From positions 248,001 to 312,000 of the forward strand of contig NZ_JOFZ01000008.1 of the NCBI RefSeq assembly GCF_000721265.1: DNA of 64,000 nucleotides, read 5' to 3'. Source of the stretch: Streptomyces sp. NRRL F-5126. Its GTDB lineage: Bacteria > Actinomycetota > Actinomycetes > Streptomycetales > Streptomycetaceae. Under the pieces are notes generated by a model, which saw only the letters and a list, made by a program, of their open reading frames with translations, had not been told where the DNA came from and did not search any database. The translations under genes and the position numbers were made by a program. The first letter of the stretch is position 1; every line of letters starts with the position of its first letter. Shown here piece by piece: positions 8,024 through 15,972 of the stretch.

Positions 8024-8569
8024 CCCCCCTGCCCCACGCGGCCGGTCATGCCGCGCGCTTCATTCTCGTCTCGGCACCACCGGGCGCAACAGGGGGTCGC
8101 GGGGGCAGCCGCGGGCAACCGCGGGGCAGCCGGGCGGCCGTGCCGGATATTCGATGGCATGTCGGGCGGCACGTAGGCACACTGGTTCGAGCAAGGCGCA
8201 CCCCGAAGGTCCGCCGGGACCGGGTCAGGCGCACCGCGGGGGACGGTGAGTCCCCGCTCGCGGCGCGCCTTGCGGGACAGCGCAGGCGAGCATCGCGCCG
8301 GGCCCACACGCCCGCCGCCGCGTCGTGCCGCCCGCGTGCTGTCCGGGGGCGGCCGCTTCGAGCGCGCATTCGCGCGGGCCGCCCCCTCCCCGCGCCTTCC
8401 CGAGGGGCAAGAGCTGTCAGCGAGACGCGTGAGGCTCCGGCCAGGACCGCCGGCCAAGGTGTCCGTCCGCGATGTAGTTCCTTTGGTGACAATCTGTCGG
8501 AAAGCGCGTGGTTTCGACGGACGTACGATGGGCCGCCAACAAGCCTGACACGGCGAGAGGTTGGCCTGG
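8024..8569. other. Long non-coding gap at the left edge of the hem-like cluster
   Basis: No credible gene in either direction: open frames here are Arg-rich and lack ribosome sites. The right end becomes less GC-rich (from about 8455) and should hold the promoter of the hemC-like gene, including GACAATCTGTC, an interrupted 4-bp inverted repeat at 8488-8498. The composition shift at about 8450 is a possible left border of the transferred cluster. Confidence 0.5.
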
Positions 8570-9502
8570 ATGAGTGATGTGGTACGCGTCGGTTCCCGAG
8601 CCAGCAGGCTGGCTCGGACGCAGGTCGCCGAGTGGCTCGCGCCTGTCGCCCGGCGACTTCCGGAGGTGACGTTCAAGCGACAGATCATCCTCGAAGGCGG
8701 GGACCGTGACCGTGTGACTTCGACCCTCGCCGAGGTTGCCAGGACAGCGGACGGCAGCGCCTTCTCCACGAACCAGGAAGCGGCATTGGTCACCGGGCAG
8801 GTTGATGTGATCGTGCACTCGCTCAAGGACCTCCCCACCTCCGTGCATCAGGGCACGATCCTTCTGACGACTCCAGGACCGCGTGAGGACGTACGCGACG
8901 TGCTGTGCGGATCGACGTTGGCAGGCCTCCGGAAAGGCGCACGGGTCGGCACTGGAGCACCGCGCCGCGTCGGCCAGCTTCTCGCCCTACGGCCGGACCT
9001 GGAGGTTGTGCCGGTTCGGGGGAACGTTCCCGGGCGGCTCGCCCGGACGACAAAGGGCAGCCTTGACGGGGTGATCCTTGCGGCAGCGGGCCTGCACCGC
9101 CTCGGCCTGATGCCGGAGGCCCATGAGGAGCTCGACCCCGCTGTCTTCCCTCCCTCTCCCGGTCAGGGCGCGCTCGGCATCCAGGTCCGTGCCGGCTCTC
9201 CAGTTGCCGCACTGCTGGCATGGACCGGAGACACACAGGTGGACGCATGCGTGCGAGCCGAGCGCGTACTGCTGGCCGAACTGCACGGAGGCTGCTCCGT
9301 CCCGGTCGGAGCCTGGTGCCGAGTCGAGCCTGGCGGTGCCCTGTCCCTCAGCGCCGCCGTGACCTCCAAGGACGGTGCCCAGCAGGTTACGGCGGCAGGA
9401 GAAGGACCGATCGACGACGCCGAAAAGCTCGGCGTGTCCATCGCGGCAGATCTCCTCGCTCAGGGCGCAGCCGACATCCTGAGGTCGATCAGGACGTTCT
9501 GA
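8570..9502 (+). CDS. Hydroxymethylbilane synthase-like protein (HemC paralogue)
   Basis: A 310-residue HemC-family protein; ATG 8570 is chosen because GAGAGG lies 9 nt upstream. Hydroxymethylbilane synthase links four porphobilinogens on a dipyrromethane cofactor. The cofactor-attaching cysteine is present (GGCSVPVG, C242, the E. coli number), as are the catalytic aspartate in HSLKDLP (D87), the substrate-binding arginines in GTGAPRRVGQL and VRGNVPGRL, and GSRASRLA near the N terminus. The active-site loop is changed: GGKGLFVKELE of normal HemC reads DGSAFSTNQEAAL, losing both lysines. So it may be active but differs from housekeeping HemC. It converges on a degenerate HemB-like gene with a 14-bp overlap of coding ends, and uses less biased codons than flanking genes. 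Confidence 0.85.
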   Translation: MSDVVRVGSRASRLARTQVAEWLAPVARRLPEVTFKRQIILEGGDRDRVTSTLAEVARTADGSAFSTNQEAALVTGQVDVIVHSLKDLPTSVHQGTILLTTPGPREDVRDVLCGSTLAGLRKGARVGTGAPRRVGQLLALRPDLEVVPVRGNVPGRLARTTKGSLDGVILAAAGLHRLGLMPEAHEELDPAVFPPSPGQGALGIQVRAGSPVAALLAWTGDTQVDACVRAERVLLAELHGGCSVPVGAWCRVEPGGALSLSAAVTSKDGAQQVTAAGEGPIDDAEKLGVSIAADLLAQGAADILRSIRTF

Positions 9503-10418
9503 GCTCGCGCGCGAGATCCAGGGCCCCGTAGGTGATGATCCGGGAGGCACCCGCACGCTTGAGAACCGTGTACGCCTCGATCAGGCCTTTCACGTCTCGC
9601 CTGCCGTCGTCGCGGCAGTCCGTCAGGCGCAGGTACTCGCCCGACACCGAAAACGGCACCAGAGGGACAGGGATCTTGTCCTTGAGGTGCACGAGGGTGT
9701 CAACGGTGTGGAGGGCCGGCTCGGTGAGGATCGCGTCCGCGCCCTCGTCGACCATCTCCCGCGCCACATGGACGGCCCGCTCGGGTCGGCCGGGATCGAT
9801 CTGGAACGCACGGGTGCCCGAGCGGGGAACAGCGCCCATCGATTGCCTGTACCCCTGGTAGAGGGACGACTCGAAGATCAGGTGCGGCATGACGCCCACC
9901 GCCTTGTGCCCTGCCGCGTCGAGTGCTTCACGGACGGCGCGAACGGATCCGGAGATCATCGCGGCGGGCCCGACGATATCCGCACCGGCGTCGGCCTGCA
10001 TCACAGCCTGGACAGTCAAGTTCGCGGTTGTTCTGGACAGGCCCATTCCCCCGCGTTCGTCGGTGAGCCAGCACTCGCCCGAGTCGTTGTGCGAGCAGAC
10101 GCACGTCTCCGTCATCACGAGCATGTCGGGAGCGGTCTTCTTGGCGGCAGCGATGGCACGGGACATGAGGCCGATGGGAGAAAAGCCCTGAGACGCCTGG
10201 GCGTCCCTGACCCTGGAGCCCGCGAAGATCTTCACCGATTTAACGCCGAGGGATTCGAGAGCCCGCACCGTATCGGGCACCTCACTCACGGTCAGTGTGG
10301 GCAACGGCCGTGGCCTTGTGTCGTCGTCTTCTCTCATCAGGAAGACCATGGACAGGTCGGCAGAGGTCAGCCCGGGAGCGTCGAGGAAGTTGCGTACGAC
10401 TGAGCGCTGGAGGGGCAA
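9489..10418 (-). CDS. HemB-like protein lacking both Schiff-base lysines
   Basis: A 309-residue porphobilinogen-synthase-fold protein. The TTG start at 10418 is fixed by a perfect AAGGAG ribosome site 6 nt upstream; longer readings begin in non-homologous sequence. Fold landmarks are MTETCVCSHNDSGECW (zinc-type cysteines), DAGADIVGPAAMISG, FSVSGEYLRL and GASRIITYGALDLA. However, the two catalytic lysines that bind 5-aminolevulinate are gone: the SAKFASSFYGPFR segment reads HLIFESSLYQGYR and the MVKPGMPYLD segment reads LTEPALHTVD. The active-site Asp in SAAMDG is also Ser (AAMISG). It therefore should not make porphobilinogen by the known mechanism. It is downstream of the ATPase gene and converges on the hemC-like gene. 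New catalytic, binding or regulatory roles are all possible. Confidence 0.85.
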   Translation of the reverse strand: MPLQRSVVRNFLDAPGLTSADLSMVFLMREDDDTRPRPLPTLTVSEVPDTVRALESLGVKSVKIFAGSRVRDAQASQGFSPIGLMSRAIAAAKKTAPDMLVMTETCVCSHNDSGECWLTDERGGMGLSRTTANLTVQAVMQADAGADIVGPAAMISGSVRAVREALDAAGHKAVGVMPHLIFESSLYQGYRQSMGAVPRSGTRAFQIDPGRPERAVHVAREMVDEGADAILTEPALHTVDTLVHLKDKIPVPLVPFSVSGEYLRLTDCRDDGRRDVKGLIEAYTVLKRAGASRIITYGALDLARELRTS

Positions 10419-10516
10419 TTGCTTCTCCTTGAGAGTCAAGGTGGGGGCCCGGCAGGTGTGACCGGGTGCGTGATGGCCCGCGCCTGACGCTGAGACCCCT
10501 CTGGTTAGAGCGGCGG

Positions 10517-10936
10517 TCAGCATGGCTGAGGCTCGCGCACGGACATCGAGGCGGGAACCTTGAACTCGACCCAGACGATCTTGCCGAGACCCTTCCGAGG
10601 CGCGGTCCCCCAGCCATCGGCGAGAGCGGCGACGAGCGTGAGACCGCGCCCGGACATATCGTCGTCGTCCGGTGATCGAAGTCGCGGCCGACTCTCGCAC
10701 GCGTCGTGCACTTCGATGCGCAGGACTCTCTCGTCCAGGGTCGCGCGTACGAGAAAGAGGCGACCAGCAGGGGTGCCGTGCTGCAGGGCATTCGTGGTCA
10801 GTTCGGAGACGCAGAGTGTGATGTCGTCGATGCGGTCACGGAACTGTTCGACGGGAAGCGCGTCGCGGATGAATGCTCGGGCATCGCCGATGGAAGCGGC
10901 CGCGCGGCTGAACCGGGTTTCACACGACTCAGCCAC
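10517..10936 (-). CDS. RsbW-like ATP-binding regulatory protein (HATPase_c_2)
   Basis: A 139-residue GHKL-fold ATPase like the anti-sigma factor kinases RsbW/SpoIIAB. The N box is seen as LCVSELTTNALQHG, the G1 box as VHDACESRP (normally D-x-G, here degenerate) and the G2 box as MSGRGLTLVAAL. Streptomyces have dozens of such stand-alone proteins; most have no known partner. It lies 98 bp upstream of the HemB-like gene on the same strand and is divergent from the TPR/HTH regulator, a pairing often seen in actinobacterial developmental loci. Likely cotranscribed with the HemB-like gene. Confidence 0.82.
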   Translation of the reverse strand: MAESCETRFSRAAASIGDARAFIRDALPVEQFRDRIDDITLCVSELTTNALQHGTPAGRLFLVRATLDERVLRIEVHDACESRPRLRSPDDDDMSGRGLTLVAALADGWGTAPRKGLGKIVWVEFKVPASMSVREPQPC

Positions 10937-11259
10937 GCGTCCTCATCTCCCTCCTGTTGAGGCGGCATCGCCAGAGGGAGGGGCGGCGGGCGGGCAAGTC
11001 GCCTGCGGCGGCGCATGATGGCGCGCCACATCCGGATTCAAGCCATGGGTCCACGGCAACAGGTCTCCTTGTAAGTCGTCGGCGGAAGCACGGGCGGCCC
11101 GCGCGGTGCGTCCGCGGGAGCAGATCCAAGGAACCGCTTCCTGTCCGGCGATACCAGAGCAGAATTGGGGCGGAGGCGGCGCAACGATGGGGCACACCCG
11201 TGCTCTGCCGGGGACAACGGTGTGCCGCGAAAACTGTGGACGGCTGGGGAGGAACGCCC
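10937..11259. other. Divergent promoter region of the ATPase and TPR/HTH regulator
   Basis: No gene seen. Contains the inverted repeat GGCACACC (11191-11198) and GGTGTGCC (11219-11226), exact 8-bp arms 20 nt apart, which could be an operator for the adjoining regulator or a leader hairpin. The strong ribosome site GGGGAGGA at 11246-11253 belongs to the regulator. Confidence 0.5.
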
Positions 11260-12423
11260 GTGGCGGTGAAAAGGCACGCACTCGTGCGGCGCCGTCGTGC
11301 TCTGGGCTACACCCAGGAGTCCCTTTCCGAAGCTCTCGGGGTCGAGCGTTCCACGGTCAGGCGCTGGGAGTCCGCCGAATCGAGCCCCCTTCCGTACCAA
11401 AGACCCCGCCTGGCGCGCCTCTTCCGGATCAGCACCGAGACGTTGGACGACCTGCTGACCGTGGCACCTACGGCTTCCAGCCGGACCGAGCGCGTGAGCC
11501 GCGCTCTGCGTAACCCGTCGGCAGTCGATCTCGTCGTGGCTGCGGAGATGCGCTCTGCAATGGGTGACCTGACAGGCCGATACGACACCGTCCCTTCGGC
11601 GGGACTCATCGCGGATGCCGGGCAACAGCTCCATCAGATCGCGCTCCTCGCCGATGAGGCGCCGGCCGGCCGCGTTCAGCGCGAACTGCGCTCCCTGCAA
11701 GCCGATGCGGCCATGCTCATGGGGCAGTTGGTCTGGGACGCGTCACAGCGGCGCGACCACGAGTCGGCGCGCGCCTACTACGCGCAGAGCGTGGAGTTGG
11801 CGCGCCACCTGCAGGACCCGGCGACTGAAGGACATGCTCTGCTACGCACCTGCTACATCGCCCTGTACGGAGCAAATGACCACCGGCAGGGACTCGAACT
11901 CGCCCTCCATGCGGCGCAGACCACCCGCAGGACCAGCCATGCCCTGTCGGGTCTCGCTCTCCTGCACGCTGCGGAGGCCCACGCGTTCCTGGGCGAACAC
12001 AGCGCATGCGAGAGCGCTCTGCTGGGTGCTGAAAAGCACCTCGAACGCTCTAACGGGACCGACGCCGGCTTCGAACTGTTCACTCCGACTCACTTCGGGC
12101 GCCTCGCGGGCTCTTGCTACCTGTCACTCGGAAACTACGACAAGGCACAACAGTTCTTACGGGACAGCGCTACGCGGATGGGAGGTCGCCGCAAGTCACG
12201 GGCGATCGTCCTGGGCAACCTGGCGCTGACCACGATCCGCCAGGGCGACCTCGATGCCGCACTCCCCGTGTTCAATGACGCCGTCGACGAGCTTCAGGGG
12301 ACTCGCGGAGGTGGTGGAATGAACCTGGTCTTCCGTGCCGCACGCGAACTGCGGCCCTGGCGCGGCGAGAACGCGGTACAGGAGGCGCAGGATCGTCTGA
12401 TGGCATTGATGGAGGCGGGATGA
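11260..12423 (+). CDS. XRE-type HTH / TPR-repeat regulator with a TTA codon
   Basis: A 387-residue protein from GTG 11260 with GGGGAGGA 6 nt upstream. Residues 3-60 form a lambda-repressor-type helix-turn-helix (RRRALGYTQESLSEALGVERSTVRRWESAES), and the remainder is helical with TPR-like repeats (ARAYYAQSVELARHL, LGNYDKAQQFLRDSA, QGDLDAALPVFNDAV). Proteins of this build are common in Streptomyces and often control a neighbouring gene set. Codon 300 (12157-12159) is TTA, so full translation should need the developmental tRNA encoded by bldA. The stop overlaps the next start as ATGA, coupling it to the cyclo-ligase-like gene. It is divergent from the ATPase/HemB-like unit and probably regulates the cluster; that is inference. 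Confidence 0.85.
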   Translation: MAVKRHALVRRRRALGYTQESLSEALGVERSTVRRWESAESSPLPYQRPRLARLFRISTETLDDLLTVAPTASSRTERVSRALRNPSAVDLVVAAEMRSAMGDLTGRYDTVPSAGLIADAGQQLHQIALLADEAPAGRVQRELRSLQADAAMLMGQLVWDASQRRDHESARAYYAQSVELARHLQDPATEGHALLRTCYIALYGANDHRQGLELALHAAQTTRRTSHALSGLALLHAAEAHAFLGEHSACESALLGAEKHLERSNGTDAGFELFTPTHFGRLAGSCYLSLGNYDKAQQFLRDSATRMGGRRKSRAIVLGNLALTTIRQGDLDAALPVFNDAVDELQGTRGGGGMNLVFRAARELRPWRGENAVQEAQDRLMALMEAG

Positions 12424-13166
12424 GGGAGCACCAGGTGTTCGCGGACGTGGATCGCGAGAAGCAGCAGGTGCGCGAGCATGTGTGGGATGTCCTCGACGCT
12501 GAGGGCGTCACTCACGACGACACCGTCCACGGGCGCATTCCGAACTTCAAGGGATCTCAGGAGGCCGCCGCCAGGCTCGCCGAGCTACCTGCTTGGAAGG
12601 ACGCCGCGGTGATCAAGTCCGTGCCCGACAAGGCCCAGCTTCCTGTCCGCGCCCTCGCGTTGTCCGAGGGCAAGACCGTCTTCATGGCCGTACCCAAGCT
12701 GGCGGACCTCCACCCCTTCTACCTGCTCGATCCCGCAGCGCTCACCGTCCCGCCGGCGGAAGCCGCCTCCAGCCGTGTCGCCGCCGATATCGCCCCCAAG
12801 GTGGGGGTGGACTCCCTCAGACCGGTGGACATGGTGGTGCTGGGCAGCGTGGCCGTGAACCGAGCCGGTGTACGGATCGGCAAGGGGGCCGGCTACTCCG
12901 ACCTGGAGTTCGCGTTCCTCACCGAGGCAGGACTGATCGGGGAGCACACTATCGTCGTCACCACCGTGCATGGGCTGCAGGTTCTCGACGACGACCTGCC
13001 TGCCACCGCGCATGATGTCGGCGTCGACGTGATCGTGACGCCCGAGCGGACCATCAGCTGCGCCGCGCCTCACCGGCCGTCCGGACTTGTTTGGGACCAC
13101 CTGGACAGCCGGAAGATCGCATCCATCCCGGTGCTCGCAGCCCGCGCACCGCGGGCCGGCATCTGA
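12420..13166 (+). CDS. 5-formyltetrahydrofolate cyclo-ligase-like protein
   Basis: A 248-residue member of the MTHFS superfamily. The phosphate/ATP-loop-like motif is GKGAGYSDLEFAF (about residues 156-168), matching GRGGGYYDR of true cyclo-ligases; DMVVLGSVAVNRAGVRIGKGAGY is the family's typical lead-in. Canonical enzymes (about 190 residues) convert 5-formyl-THF plus ATP to methenyl-THF; this longer version resembles the MTHFSD-like branch whose role is unknown. The ATG lies inside the stop of the regulator gene (ATGA), so it is translationally coupled and belongs functionally to the same cluster as the HemC/HemB-like genes. A pterin or formyl substrate is possible, not shown. Confidence 0.8.
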   Translation: MREHQVFADVDREKQQVREHVWDVLDAEGVTHDDTVHGRIPNFKGSQEAAARLAELPAWKDAAVIKSVPDKAQLPVRALALSEGKTVFMAVPKLADLHPFYLLDPAALTVPPAEAASSRVAADIAPKVGVDSLRPVDMVVLGSVAVNRAGVRIGKGAGYSDLEFAFLTEAGLIGEHTIVVTTVHGLQVLDDDLPATAHDVGVDVIVTPERTISCAAPHRPSGLVWDHLDSRKIASIPVLAARAPRAGI

Positions 13167-13262
13167 CCACCTGCTGGCGGCGGTGGGCGAAGAGCAGCGA
13201 TCTCCCGAGGGAACACGGTGGAGAGGAGATGCGGCCAAGGGCTGGCGCGCAGTCCGTCGTGC

Positions 13263-14108
13263 TCAGGCCCCGGCCACGCCCCCGTGGGCGAGCAGCCGCT
13301 CCAGGACGACCGCGACGCCGTCCTCGTCGTTGGACGCGGTGATCTCGTCGGCGACCGCGCGCAGTTCCTCGTGGGCGCCCGCCATCGCCACGCCGTGCCG
13401 TGCCCAGGCGAACATCGGGATGTCGTTGGGCATGTCGCCGAACGCGATGGCCTCGTCGGCGCGCACGCCGAGCCTGCGTGCCGCGAGGGAGAGGCCGCGT
13501 GCCTTCGTGAGGCCGACGGGCACCAGTTCCACCACGCCGGGGCCGGCCATCACCACGTCCGTCAGGCCGCCGACGGCGCCGCGCGCCTCGCGCGTGAGTT
13601 CGTCGTCGGTCAGCCGCGGGTGCTGCAGGTAGACCTTGTTGACGGGCGCGTCCCAGAACCGGGCCGTGTCGTCGACGACCGCCGCGTGGTCCGTCTTGCG
13701 CCCGCCCAGGACGTACCGCTCGTCCATCAGGACGGTGCCGTCCGTGCCGTCCTGGCTGACGGCGAGCGCCAGCGGGCCGAGGTCGGCCTCCACCTTGGCG
13801 ATCGCGAGACGCGCGACGGAGCGGTCGAGCGTCAGCGACGTCAGGAGCCTGCGCTCGCCCGCGTGGTAGAGCTGCGAGCCCTGGCCGCAGACCGCGAGGC
13901 CCTCGTAGCCGAGGTCGTCGAGTATGTCGCGCGTCCAGGGCACGGACCTGCCCGTGACGACGACGTGCGCGGCGCCGGCCCCGGCCACGGCGGCGAGCGC
14001 CGTGCGCGTGCGGGCCGAGACCGTGCCGTCCTCGCGCAGCAGAGTGCCGTCGAGGTCGGTCGCGACCAGCCGGTACGGGAACGGCGCCGCGCCGCGCTCG
14101 GTGCTCAC
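13263..14108 (-). CDS. HAD-superfamily (Cof-type) phosphatase
   Basis: A 281-residue haloacid-dehalogenase hydrolase of subfamily IIB. Motif I is ATDLDGTLL (D18 nucleophile, D20 acid/base), motif II the VVTGRS segment, and motif [12 protein letters not shown]; a C2-type cap lies between about residues 85 and 190. Such enzymes dephosphorylate sugar phosphates or flavin precursors. The GTG start overlaps the serS stop as GTGA, indicating translational coupling to serS; the pairing is conserved in many streptomycetes as far as I know, but the functional link is unclear. Confidence 0.87.
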   Translation of the reverse strand: MSTERGAAPFPYRLVATDLDGTLLREDGTVSARTRTALAAVAGAGAAHVVVTGRSVPWTRDILDDLGYEGLAVCGQGSQLYHAGERRLLTSLTLDRSVARLAIAKVEADLGPLALAVSQDGTDGTVLMDERYVLGGRKTDHAAVVDDTARFWDAPVNKVYLQHPRLTDDELTREARGAVGGLTDVVMAGPGVVELVPVGLTKARGLSLAARRLGVRADEAIAFGDMPNDIPMFAWARHGVAMAGAHEELRAVADEITASNDEDGVAVVLERLLAHGGVAGA

Positions 14109-15382
14109 TTGGCGACCGGCTCCAGGCGCTCGCGGCCGCCCAGGTAGGGCCGCAGCACCTCGGGGACCCAGATCGATCCGTCGGCCTGCTGGTGGTTCTC
14201 CAGGAGCGCCACGATCGTGCGCGTCACCGCGCAGAGCGTGCCGTTGAGCGTGGCGAGCGGCCTGACCTGCTTGCCGTCCCGCATCCGCACCGACAGCCTG
14301 CGCGCCTGGAACCCGTCGCAGTTCGACGTGGACGTCAGCTCGCGGTACTTGCCCTGCGTCGGGATCCACGCCTCGCAGTCGTACTTCCTCGACGCGGACG
14401 CGCCCAGGTCGCCCGAGGCCACGTCGATCACCTGGAAGGGCAGGCCGAGAGAGAGCAGCCACTCCTTCTCCCACTCAAGCAGCCGCAGGTGCTCTGCCTG
14501 CGCGTCCTCCGGCGTGGTGTACGAGAACATCTCCACCTTCTCGAACTGGTGGACCCGGAAGATGCCGCGGGTGTCCTTGCCGTACGTGCCCGCCTCGCGG
14601 CGGAAGCACGAGGAGTAGCCCGCGTAGCGCAGCGGCAGCCTGTCCGCGTCGATGATCTCGTCCATGTGGTACGCGGCAAGCGGCACCTCGGACGTGCCGA
14701 CGAGGTAGTAGTCGTCCTGCTCCAGGTGGTACACGTCCCCCGCGGCCTGGCCGAGGAAGCCCGTGCCCTCCATGGCCTGCGGGCGCACCAGCGCCGGGGT
14801 GATCATCGGCGTGAATCCGGCGGCCGTGGCCTGCGCGACGGCCGCGTTGACGAGCGCGAGCTCCAGCAGCGCGCCGATGCCCGTCAGGTAGTAGAAGCGG
14901 GATCCCGACACCTTGGCACCGCGCTCCATGTCGATGGCGCCGAGCGCCTCGCCGAGCTCCAGGTGGTCCTTCGGCTCGAACCCCTCCGCGCCGAAGTCGC
15001 GGATCGTGCCGTACGTCTCCAGGACCGTGAAGTCCTCCTCGCCGCCCACCGGCACGTCGGGGTGGACGACGTTGCCGAGCTGCAGGAGCAGCGCCCTGGC
15101 CTCCTCGTCGGCCTCGTGCTGCGCGGCGTCGGCGGCCTTCACGTCGGCCTTCAGCTGCTCGGCCTTCTTGAGCAGCTCGGCCTTCTCGTCCGGGGACGCC
15201 TTGGGGACGAGCTTGCCGAGCGACTTCTGCTCGGAGCGGAGCTCGTCGAAGCGGAGGCCGGACGACCTGCGGCGCTCGTCGGCGGAGAGCACGGCGTCGA
15301 CGAGGGCGACATCCTCTCCACGGGCGCGCTGGGAGGCACGGACACGGTCGGGGTCCTCACGGAGCAGGCGAAGGTCAATCAC
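14105..15382 (-). CDS. serS: Seryl-tRNA synthetase
   Basis: Class II aminoacyl-tRNA synthetase of 425 residues, the usual bacterial length, charging tRNA-Ser. The GTG start ([11 protein letters not shown]) gives the canonical N terminus, followed by the long coiled-coil tRNA-binding arm (about 30-105, rich in Lys/Glu/Ala). Motif 2 is seen as [31 protein letters not shown] and motif 3 as [18 protein letters not shown]; residues are broken across the text here only to indicate the boxes [14 protein letters not shown] and GTLCAVTR. The upstream region holds the DnaA-box cluster. Two tRNA-Ser genes lie later in the window. Confidence 0.97.
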   Translation of the reverse strand: MIDLRLLREDPDRVRASQRARGEDVALVDAVLSADERRRSSGLRFDELRSEQKSLGKLVPKASPDEKAELLKKAEQLKADVKAADAAQHEADEEARALLLQLGNVVHPDVPVGGEEDFTVLETYGTIRDFGAEGFEPKDHLELGEALGAIDMERGAKVSGSRFYYLTGIGALLELALVNAAVAQATAAGFTPMITPALVRPQAMEGTGFLGQAAGDVYHLEQDDYYLVGTSEVPLAAYHMDEIIDADRLPLRYAGYSSCFRREAGTYGKDTRGIFRVHQFEKVEMFSYTTPEDAQAEHLRLLEWEKEWLLSLGLPFQVIDVASGDLGASASRKYDCEAWIPTQGKYRELTSTSNCDGFQARRLSVRMRDGKQVRPLATLNGTLCAVTRTIVALLENHQQADGSIWVPEVLRPYLGGRERLEPVAK

Positions 15383-15972
15383 CCGGCCAAGGCTACCGGT
15401 GGTCGCCGTCCCGGCCGACCTGATATCCACAGGGGAGGCGTTTTGTCTTTCTTGCCGGAATTAGAGGTGATTGCGCGGAGTGCCGGAAAATGATCATTGC
15501 TTGCGTCGACGTCGGTCAACGAGACGGCCCGAATTGCCCGGTCGGGGGTAGCGGGCCGCGTCTGCCTTGACCCACGTTCCCTGTGAGCGGGGGCACTTGG
15601 CGGGTCTTGTCCACAGAGGCCGTAACCTTTTCCAAAGTTATCCACAGGGCGGGGAAAGATTCTGTGGACAATGCCAATGATCATTTCCCGCGGGCGCTTC
15701 CAGTCGGACAAATCCACTTTCAAACCTGCAATTCCCACTCCTTCGGGTGGGAATGATGCCTCTGGGGAGACGGTCACCGGGAGTGAGGATGTTCATCCCT
15801 CCGCACATCCTGTGGACAGGGAAAGGGTGACTCCGGACATTTGTCGATGAAACGGTCCCGCGTTGTCGACTTGTCCTCAGGTCGAGACTCGGGGCTGTGG
15901 ATAACTGGCCGAGTTATCCACAGGCTCGGCGTTCCGGCGCCGAAGACACACGTGTCCGGCCTGCTCCGTCGC
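15383..15972. other. Gene-free spacer rich in DnaA boxes between serS and pheA
   Basis: About 590 bp without a gene, less GC-rich than its flanks. It contains at least eight DnaA-box-like 9-mers and a hairpin with exact arms ATTCCCAC (15731-15738) and GTGGGAAT (15747-15754) around a CCTTCGG-like turn. The serS promoter must also be here. TGATCA occurs twice (15491, 15679). Confidence 0.8.
15423..15922. promoter_or_regulatory. Cluster of DnaA boxes (datA-like titration site candidate)
   Basis: Five exact boxes: TTGTCCACA 15607-15615, TTATCCACA 15638-15646, TGTGGACAA 15663-15671, TGTGGATAA 15896-15904 and TTATCCACA 15914-15922. Three one-mismatch boxes: ATATCCACA 15423-15431, TGTGGACAG 15811-15819 and TTGTCCTCA 15871-15879. 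The last exact pair forms an inverted repeat with arms CTGTGGATAAC and GTTATCCACAG around 7 nt. Neither dnaA nor dnaN is nearby, so it is not the usual oriC. High-affinity DnaA-box clusters outside oriC that restrain initiation are described in S. coelicolor (one named D78); I believe but cannot verify that this is the equivalent. Confidence 0.8.

Noticed and set aside
9489..10418. Calling this gene a porphobilinogen synthase (hemB)
   Set aside because: Both substrate-binding lysines are replaced, so the standard enzyme name would mislead.
15383..15972. The chromosomal origin oriC
   Set aside because: DnaA boxes are present, but dnaA, dnaN and their usual neighbours are not; an accessory DnaA-binding cluster is the better reading.
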